From NCBI GenBank assembly GCA_911728455.2, contig OU452219.1:4958320-5022319 (forward strand): 64,000 nucleotides of DNA, written 5' to 3'. Position 1 is the stretch's first letter. Each line of letters starts with the position of its first letter. The position numbers and the translations under genes were made by a program. Below the pieces are notes generated by a model. That model made no database searches, was not told the DNA's origin, and saw only the letters and a program-made list of their open reading frames with translations. Source of the DNA: Marthasterias glacialis (lineage: Eukaryota > Echinodermata > Asteroidea > Forcipulatida > Asteriidae). Shown piece by piece: positions 33,701-42,700 of the stretch.

Positions 33701-36700
33701 GACATACATAACAGATGTTCATTTACGCATCAGGGATAAGAATATTATTTGTGTTTTACCCATACACCGATGTGTGTTAAGCACTGTAGTACTTTCCCGA
33801 GTCCTGTGAGAAAACTCACAGGCATATTCCTAGGGTGGAATTCGAACCCAAGACCCCCGCCATTCTAGAGCAGATGTCTTACCAACTAGACTACCGAGAT
33901 TGCCTGGATTTGAACTGCCTCTAGCTGCCGGGCAATTCCGGTAGTCTAGTTGGTAAGACATCTGCTCTAGAATGGCGGGGGTCTTGGATTCGAATTCCAC
34001 TCTTGGAATATGCCTGTGAGTTTTTTTCACAGGACTGGGGAAAGTACTGAGTATACAGTGCTTAACATACATCAGTGTATTGGTAAAACACAAATAACTG
34101 ATACGGACAGATAACTACGCACACAGCATTCTCCTGGTTCTATTTATATGTAGCTAGTAGCGATATTTGTATTATCAACTATAGATAGTTCCCGATAGAT
34201 GACATCTATATGGGCAACTTGGGTTTTGGCTTTGAGCTGCATCAAGCATTCTAATGTTCCTACGTTTCTAAGTGGCTCACCGACCAATCATGCAAGGAAT
34301 CCGATAGAACTCCTACATGCCCCATACTGGTGTTTAAGCAATTTCAGGCATAATAGTGTATTCAGTAAATGACTATCATTGCTGATAAAGATGGCCGACT
34401 TTACATTGGTGAATTGGTGAATGGTTTGAGTACATCAACCACATGAAAAGGCCTATTAAGATTGTATGTTTGGTGTAACAAAAAAGAGAAAGATATTTGC
34501 CAAGTTGTCAAACATTGTGGGGACTTTGACAAAGTTACAGCCAGTAAATCGTTGTCCTACACTTCCTGTCATTCTCATTAGCTTTCCCACCCAGGCTGGA
34601 GCGTAACGAGCATCGTCACAGTCTCTCAGTGGATGCTGAGACAAGACCGAGACCGACACTGGCTAGAGGAGCGTCGTTAAGAGAGTCAACTCAGAGACCA
34701 GTGTCGGCAATAGAACCAAGATCAGTCAGAGCTGATTTAGACATTCCTCTGGGTGAGTTAAGAATTTGTCACACCATGTAGTATGTTTATACACATGTTA
34801 CGTTACTTGCGTTACATCACTCGCATTATGTCACACATTACATTACGTTACGTTATGTCACAATGACCACAGGTATCAGAATTTTGATTTTTGTGAGTCA
34901 AAGTCAAAAGATGTTTTTATCAATTACAAATTTCAACAAATCAAGGCACAAAAAAAATGTGTAGATTTCTTAAACCATTAAATGTTATTTATTATGGATA
35001 AGAAATTTCAGACTTTTATTTGAATTCAAACCTTTTTATGTCTAATAAGTGAAACAAAATTACCTTTGAACTTCTTCGGGTATAAAGAAATCATGCTACT
35101 TGATTTACAGTCGACTCTCGTTAATACGAGCTCGGATGTTACAAGGTTCCGGTTTATACGAGGTATTTTGCCGGTCCCGAACTGCCCTGTGTGTATTTTA
35201 ATGCATTTAAATACGGATGATACGAGCACGGTCATAACGAGAACACAGATAATACGAGGTATTCTTGCAGCCCCGTAACGAGCAAATGTATTGTTTGTCT
35301 TACTTTTATAGCGAGTTTGGGGAATGAATTGTTGGGCATCGATAGTTTACCTTCATTGAGGTGAAAAATTGACGTCCCAGCCTTTCAAAACATGGGCTAT
35401 CGCTCCGTTGATCATGATAATAGAGGTGCCATTTGAGCGTTGGCAATGGTACCAGTCTATTGAATGGTAGTACAACGCAGATGAGAGGTGGACACCAGAA
35501 CGTTTATTGTTCACTGGTATCCCGCCTTAGCAATGAGCTATCTCACATTACTGTGACCTTACTAAGGTGTGAAAACCAATGAAAATCAACATTCAACTTG
35601 TCATGTTGGCTGTTGCGACCGAAACTTGGCTGCCAAGAACGGCAAGTTAAAGTCATATGCGGTTCTTTTTCAGTCATGAAAAATGTAAATTGTTTTCATA
35701 AATTGACTTTCGAAATAAATTAATTAAATCAAAACAATTTTATTTACCCAAAATGTTGTATGTTTGTTTGGTACATGTACATGTGTATGATCACAGTTAT
35801 GCAGTGTCCATTGCAGTATGGGTGGGTCCATTATGTCATGCACTGTGCATTGTTAATACCGCGCTCGGATAATACGAGGTTCGGTTAATACGAGAAAATC
35901 GGGCCAGTCCGGCGGACCTCGTATTAACAAGAGTCGACTGTACTTCTCTAGTGCTGAGGATGCCGTTCCTGAAAGCTCTTTGCAGTCTAAAACTCCAGGG
36001 GTTACAAAAAGAATGTAAACTTACAGTCCAAGACCGAGACTAAGATCGAGATCTTACAGTCCAAGACAAATTTTGAGGGGGAAACCTTGATCGAGACCTA
36101 AACACTGGAATGTGCTTTATCAATTTATTGACTTCTTCTGCAAGTTACTGAAGATAAATGGTTGTAACATGTCAAGTTCTTTGAGAGTTCTTCCTTCCTC
36201 CAGACACTGCTTGAGGTAGCACTCTGCATCTCCCGACAAACCTCAGTTGATTTCTAATTTTCTTTTCTTTTCCATCATAAAAATTCCAGAAACTTGTACA
36301 GACCCTCGTAGGGTTCTCATCGTTGCTGGCCATCATAATTGGATCGCTCTGGCCTACGCCCACTTTGTCTGCTGCTACCGCATCAAGGAGTCCACTGGAT
36401 GGCAGTTGGTCTTCACATCGCCGTATCTGGAACGGACCATCGAGAGGGTCGCTCTGAACTCCAGGGTCCCCCTTAGTCAGTCCGAAGGGAAGGAAAAGAT
36501 GGTGGCTGTGTCTTATGGCAGCCAGATCAGACTCTGGAGCTGCCAGGACGAGAGCAAGCGTAACCAAATCGGTGAGCCTCTCCAGTTCGTTTTAAAGAAC
36601 TTGACATATCAATCCATAATCAGGGGCCAATTTGATAGAGCAGCTTAAGCACAAAAAGTAGCTAAGCACAACAAAATTATGCTTACCAGAATAAGGTTAC

Positions 36701-39700
36701 TGGCCAAACTACCATGCCGCATGTGTAATTTGTGATTGGTATCCTGCTCATTTCTGCTTAGCTGAAAATTTCTAAACAATTTTTTTCTGCTTAAGCAGCT
36801 CTATGAAATTGGGCCCAGCGCTCAAGGGAATGTTTTTAACCCTAACTACCCCGGTGTGCTGGACCCAATTTCGTATTGCAGCACAAGCACAAAAATTCAG
36901 CTAAGCACAAAACGATTTTGCTTACCAACCAAAATACAAATGTCTTGTGTACTTTTTGTGCCTGGCTCCCATCAATCTACTCTACTATATGGTAAATCAA
37001 CACTCAATTGTTTTAAATCTGATAAGATTGGAATGCTTAGCTTCCTGCTATGATACAGTACCAAATTCATCAATAGAACAGTGTAGCCAGAGCACATGTG
37101 TAACCCAATCCATGCAGATCAAGCAGCCTATTTACCCCCTCTACTGTCTGACCTTTCAATATCATCCACTGGCAAATGTATTTGAATAGTACACAGTCAA
37201 CCCTCCTGCTGTCTGACCATTCAACATCATATAATTTGTAGCATGTCGTGGCTGAGCGATTAAGTGCATTGGACTCAAGTTCTGGTGGCTAAGTCATCAG
37301 GATGTGGGTTCAAATCCTGGTCATGACCTTTAACGATAATTGCTTCAAACTGGGGAAGAGGCAGTTATGTTTGTCTTGCAACGGATTCATTTACCCCTCC
37401 CTGTTGGGCGAATTGCATAACTGCTGTTTTGAGTGACAGATAAACTATGATATCATGTGGTGAATGCATCTACATAATACACACATGTACACAGTTAGTC
37501 CTGTGCACAGTTATGGCCACGATACACAACCCATGCCATCTCCAAGTCTCTTATATGCAAGCATGCGAGCTCACTACACCCGCCACGCACGCAGCAGGAA
37601 ACCCGTGTTCACAAACTTGCATATCATGCAATGCGGCAGGAATAACACAAGCACTAACTGCATCTAAAATACTGTGGGGGGGGGGGGGGGTGGTCGAAGC
37701 AGGCTTTTTCAACCTCGTACCATGAACTCCGCGTACACAGGTGTTACTACTGCTGGCAGCGAACTCAGCTTCCATGCAGCGCAGAACACTTTCCGTGAAT
37801 AGTGCAATCGCCTTGCATAAGGCTAGTTTTTTTTTTACATGCTAGTTAAAATGACTAACATTGATGTTTTATTGCTGTTGTTTAGGCACTTTTGATCTCG
37901 GTGTTCATGTGGACTCGTTATTCTTCATCGGTAGTCAGCTAGTGGCCACCAGTCACACAGGTAAAGTGGGCGTCTGGCATGCAGTCACCCAGCATTGGCA
38001 GGTAAGACAGTGAACATCACTCAAACTAAATAATTATGTGGGTTTCCTTTTGTTATGCAGAAACAGTCTTGCCAGATTCTTTATGCATCTGTATGTACAC
38101 TGTAAAGAAAACAATTCTGATATTGAATTCTCCAGTTAATTTTAGACATGAGATTCTTTCTTGATTTTTTGGGGGGCTCAAAAAATCTGCAAAATTGTTA
38201 TTAAATAGCCTGAAAAGTCTACACAAGCCTGTACCATTTGTGCATGTTGGTTTGCCTGTATACTCAATGTAATTTTCCTACTTTTTTCTGATGGCTAAAT
38301 ATCATGCCTTAGTTTGATCCATTGTAATCGGAATTTAATCCAAACCCTCCATGAACCCCTTCAAGCCCTCCTTCAAACAGTATCTTATCCCCCAATATGC
38401 AGCATGAATTGTTTCCAATATAGTCTCCCAAGAACCCCTCCCCCTCCTGCCCCCTCTCTCTAGAATTACTTGTACATTCTCTTGCCAGCTATTGGATTTT
38501 GCCGCCATTCATTTCTTGGAAATGTGGTTTTGGGTCATTCATTCTCTGTAGATGTTTTTCCTTTATTGTGTTAAGTTTTATTTATCTGGTCTTAAAGACA
38601 CTCCACTGCAAGCCTTGGCTTATTCAGATCACAGCGCCTTCAAGTGATTCACTTTGCATTTTGTAATGCATACTTCATTTTCAAAAAATGTGTCGGTTGA
38701 TAAATGTGTATCAGTGCTGACTTTGTAATTCATCCAACCATCAATTCAAATTCTTTGTTTGTGTAACTTTGTGCAAAAACGAAACAAATCCACACATTCA
38801 CTCTATAGACCATGTGACCCTTGTTTACAAAAGAGTGACCTTGTACATTCCAGGGCAATTACTGGCAGGCAAGATACTGCATGGGACATATGAGAAATTT
38901 TACATTTTGTATCATAATTTCCACATAAATTCAATGGCTATTAAAATGAGAGCTGAACTAGTTGTGAGATGTGCCCCTTTCCTTCATATCCAAAGTTGAT
39001 GACAATCGGACAGTGCAATCTCCATAAAATGAAAGATTTAAAGTATTTTCCCATTGAGCCGTGTACAAATCCTGCCTGCAGGAAGTCCAGGTTCTGTGGC
39101 TCTTTTGTAAACATGTGATGTCACAGGTAACATGGTCTATAAGTATGATTAGATGAATTTGATTCAATATTATTGATTGTGTACTGTAGCCATATGGATA
39201 TGTATCAAATGAATCAACCAACTCCAACCCATCAAAATCCAGCTGCATGTGTTGTTTAATTCTGTTGGACTTTTTAAACTGATTTTGTTTTACATGGTAT
39301 CAGGCATACCACCATAATCCAAAAGTTTAGGTGTTGAGTTACCGTTTCTAGTGTTGGATTTTGTAAGAGAGAGCAAGGATCCTAGTAAATCACTCCAGGG
39401 AGTTAGGGTCAATAAACAAGTAACCAACAAAAGTCATTATTGATACTTTTTTTCATCCCTTCAGACCCAAGAAATGTGTGCGATTGCCAGCCATGATACA
39501 GCAGGTTCATTCCTTTTATTGGGATGTACAAACGGCTCCATCTACTACATAGGTAAGTAACTGAAATACTTAAGTCTTAAAAACTGAAATGTCTCATAAG
39601 TAAACTTAATCAGTGCAGCTCAGAAGAGTGAGAACATTTTGTCATGCCAGTGCAAAAAGGTTGTATCACCAAAATTAGCATTTATGTGAAGTCTGAGTTT

Positions 39701-42700
39701 TAGAATGTTAAAAGGTCGAATCGCGCTTAAAATAGCCCGGATGTGCACACAAAGTCAGTGACGCTGAGATACGACATTGTTGCATGGAGCGTGTTCCTGC
39801 ATGATATTACTTGTTTGCATTATGGAGTTATGAACTTGTAGCACTGACATGACGATTAGTTACTATAGATAGTTCCCGATAGATGGCATCTTTACAGGCA
39901 ACTTGGATTTGGCTTTGGGCAGCGCCAAGCGTTCTAACTAGTCTACACAGCCAAGTGGCTCATGCAAGGAATTTGATGGAACTCCCGCTTGCCACGAGCG
40001 GTATTTACGCAAAACTCATAGTTGTGCATTCAATAATAACTTATCATTGCCCGTAAAGATGGTCGACTTTACACTGTGTAACGACAATGGGAACTATCTA
40101 TACAAATAATGAATGTTTATGAGTGCAATGGTGAATATGTTTTCATGAGTTGAAGGATGGAATGTTCCATTCAGAGAGGCAAAGACGAGTTGAATGGAGC
40201 ATTCCATCTTTCAAGGAATTAAATATTCTGTCCATTGCACAAATGCAAGACATTCAATCTTTGTTTTGTATAACATCCAAGTAGATCTTTGTCATTTGAT
40301 TGGAGGGAAAAACTGTTAGAATAAATACATTGTACAGGGGCATTTTGGACGGTGAATAGAACCAAAATGCACAGTGAATAGAACCAAAATGCACAGTGAA
40401 TAGAACTAAAATGCACGGTGAATAGAACCAAAATGCACAGTGAATAGAACTAAAATGCACGGTGAATAGAACCAAAATGCACAGTGAATAGAACTAAAAT
40501 GCACGGTGAATAGAACTAAAATGCACGGTGAATAGAACCAAAATGCACAGTGAATAGAACTAACATGCACGGTGAATAGAACCAAAATGCATGGTGAATA
40601 GAACTAAAATGCACGGTGAATAGAACTAAATTGCACAGTGAATAGAACCAAAATGCACGGTGAATAGAACTAAAATGCACGGTGAATAGAACTAAAATGC
40701 ACAGTGAATAGAACCAAAATGCACGGTGAATAGAACCAAAATGCACGGTGAATAGAACCAAAATGCACAGTGAATAGAACTAATATGCACAGTGAATAGA
40801 ACCAAAATGCACGCTGAATAGAACCAAAATGCACGGTGAGTAGAACCAAAATGCACGCTGAATAGAACCAAAATGCACGCTGAATAGAACCAAAATGCAC
40901 GCTGAATAGAACCAAAATGCACGCTGAATAGAACCAAAATGCACGGTGAATAGAACTAAAATGCACAGTTTATGTCAAAGGCCATGTAATGGTTTGATTA
41001 ATGAATGCTGCGTGACCTACAATTCTGTTTTTTGTTGTTGTTCTCACCAGATATGCAGAAGTTTCCATTAAGAATGAAGGACAATGATCTGTTGGTAACA
41101 GAACTGTACCATGATCCGGGTGTTAATGATGCAGTTACTGCATTAAGTGTCTACCTCACTCCAAAGACAAGTAAGTCAATCAAACTTAAGTCTGGTTTAT
41201 AGCTGGTCACGCGATCACAAGTAAACACAAAATGGACATGGTTCCTCGATGCAAGTTTTACATAACCCCAATTTTGAAGCAATTGTTTAATATTTTCAGG
41301 CCCATTCCCTAACTTGACGATCTCTCTCACCAACACCAGGTTTAACAGGCAACTGGATTGAGATAGCATATGGTACAAGCTCAGGCAAGGTGCGTGTGAT
41401 TGTACAACATCCAGAGACGGTCGGACAGGGACCACAACTTTTCCAGACGTTCACGGTTCACTGTAATCCCATTTCCAAGGTCATGCTGTCGGAGAAACAT
41501 CTCATCTCAGGTAAAGATTCAGACTTTGAGTAGTAAGACTCGTGGCTCAAGAAGTAATGGGTATTGAGCCAATCCACCTGATGTCATCACCACAATAAAT
41601 CTTGGTTGTGCCATTTTGGGAATCGGATTCCCTGTGTTTTGCTTTGCTTTACAGTGCTTTACATTCAATAGGTACTGGATGATGTGAATACACGCAAATG
41701 CTTCCCCTGCCTGGAAACGGAAGCCGTGTAAAGACGCCATTATGTAATTTCAGACCACTGGAGCAAATATTGCCTGGTCACTCAACTATGGAGCATGCAC
41801 AGACCACACACACGCCGTTTCACCCACACAAAAAAGGATAAAAAAAGGTCTTGAATAAATTCACGTCTTCCGGCCGTAAGAGGTGGTTTTTGTGTAATCC
41901 CTGATTTTCTTGTTTTCGTTCGAAGAACAGGCAATGCTGGAGGCAGCAAACTGCACTGTATGCAAAAGGAACACTTTGATAGCACAAGAGACATTGTCTA
42001 ACAGAATCTTGCCATCCCAAAGAAAATAATGTGGACATTTAAACGTGAATATGTTTCTTCTAGGAGTTTGTCTTGAACTGTTGCCTGTAAAAATTACCTC
42101 AAGTGACGTTGCCCTAACACCAGGGTGTCTGGAAAATCTTCAAATGAGTGAATGCTCTTAACTTTACTTTATCATGATATCTTTGCCACAGTGTGTCAAG
42201 AGTATAATCACGTCAGAACGTGGAATGTGACGAGGTTTCGGGGGATGATCTCCACCCAGCCTGGCTCCACTCCGCTCAACTCCTTCAAGATCCTCTCCCT
42301 GGAGGAAGCAGAGCCGCACCCAACCTACGCCGCTGGAAATAACTTCGGTAAGCTCAAGTCAATCTACAGTTACGACTTTTCATAGTGCTGGAATCAAAGG
42401 TTGTGAGAAAAACGTTTAAGGAAAAAGTTGCAATGTGTCCTCTTGAAAACCTTTTTTTGGGGGGGATTCCATGTACCCGTTTAAAAAAGAAAAAATTTAA
42501 AAACAATTTGTTTGACTATTTAGAATAATCTAGTTAGGTTTGTGGTGGTTCGGCATTTTCCTGAAGACAATCAGAGCATACTGAGCGAAACGTTGAGTCG
42601 TTACAACATTGGTTCTTTTCAGAACCACCACAACTCCTAGACTATTTCATAGTGTTATTACAAACCTTCACTAGATTGTATTCCCACCATGCAAAGTTTC

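Noticed and set aside
33870..34010. Functional tRNA gene
   Set aside because: A- and B-box-like motifs are present, but no complete cloverleaf can be drawn; the context is an inverted SINE pair.
40219..40966. Minus-strand ORFs of 70-98 codons in the minisatellite
   Set aside because: They are a by-product of a 22-bp unit without stop codons; all frames open with the same repetitive peptide.
40351..40968. CRISPR-like array
   Set aside because: Units are contiguous 22-bp copies with no spacers, in an animal intron.
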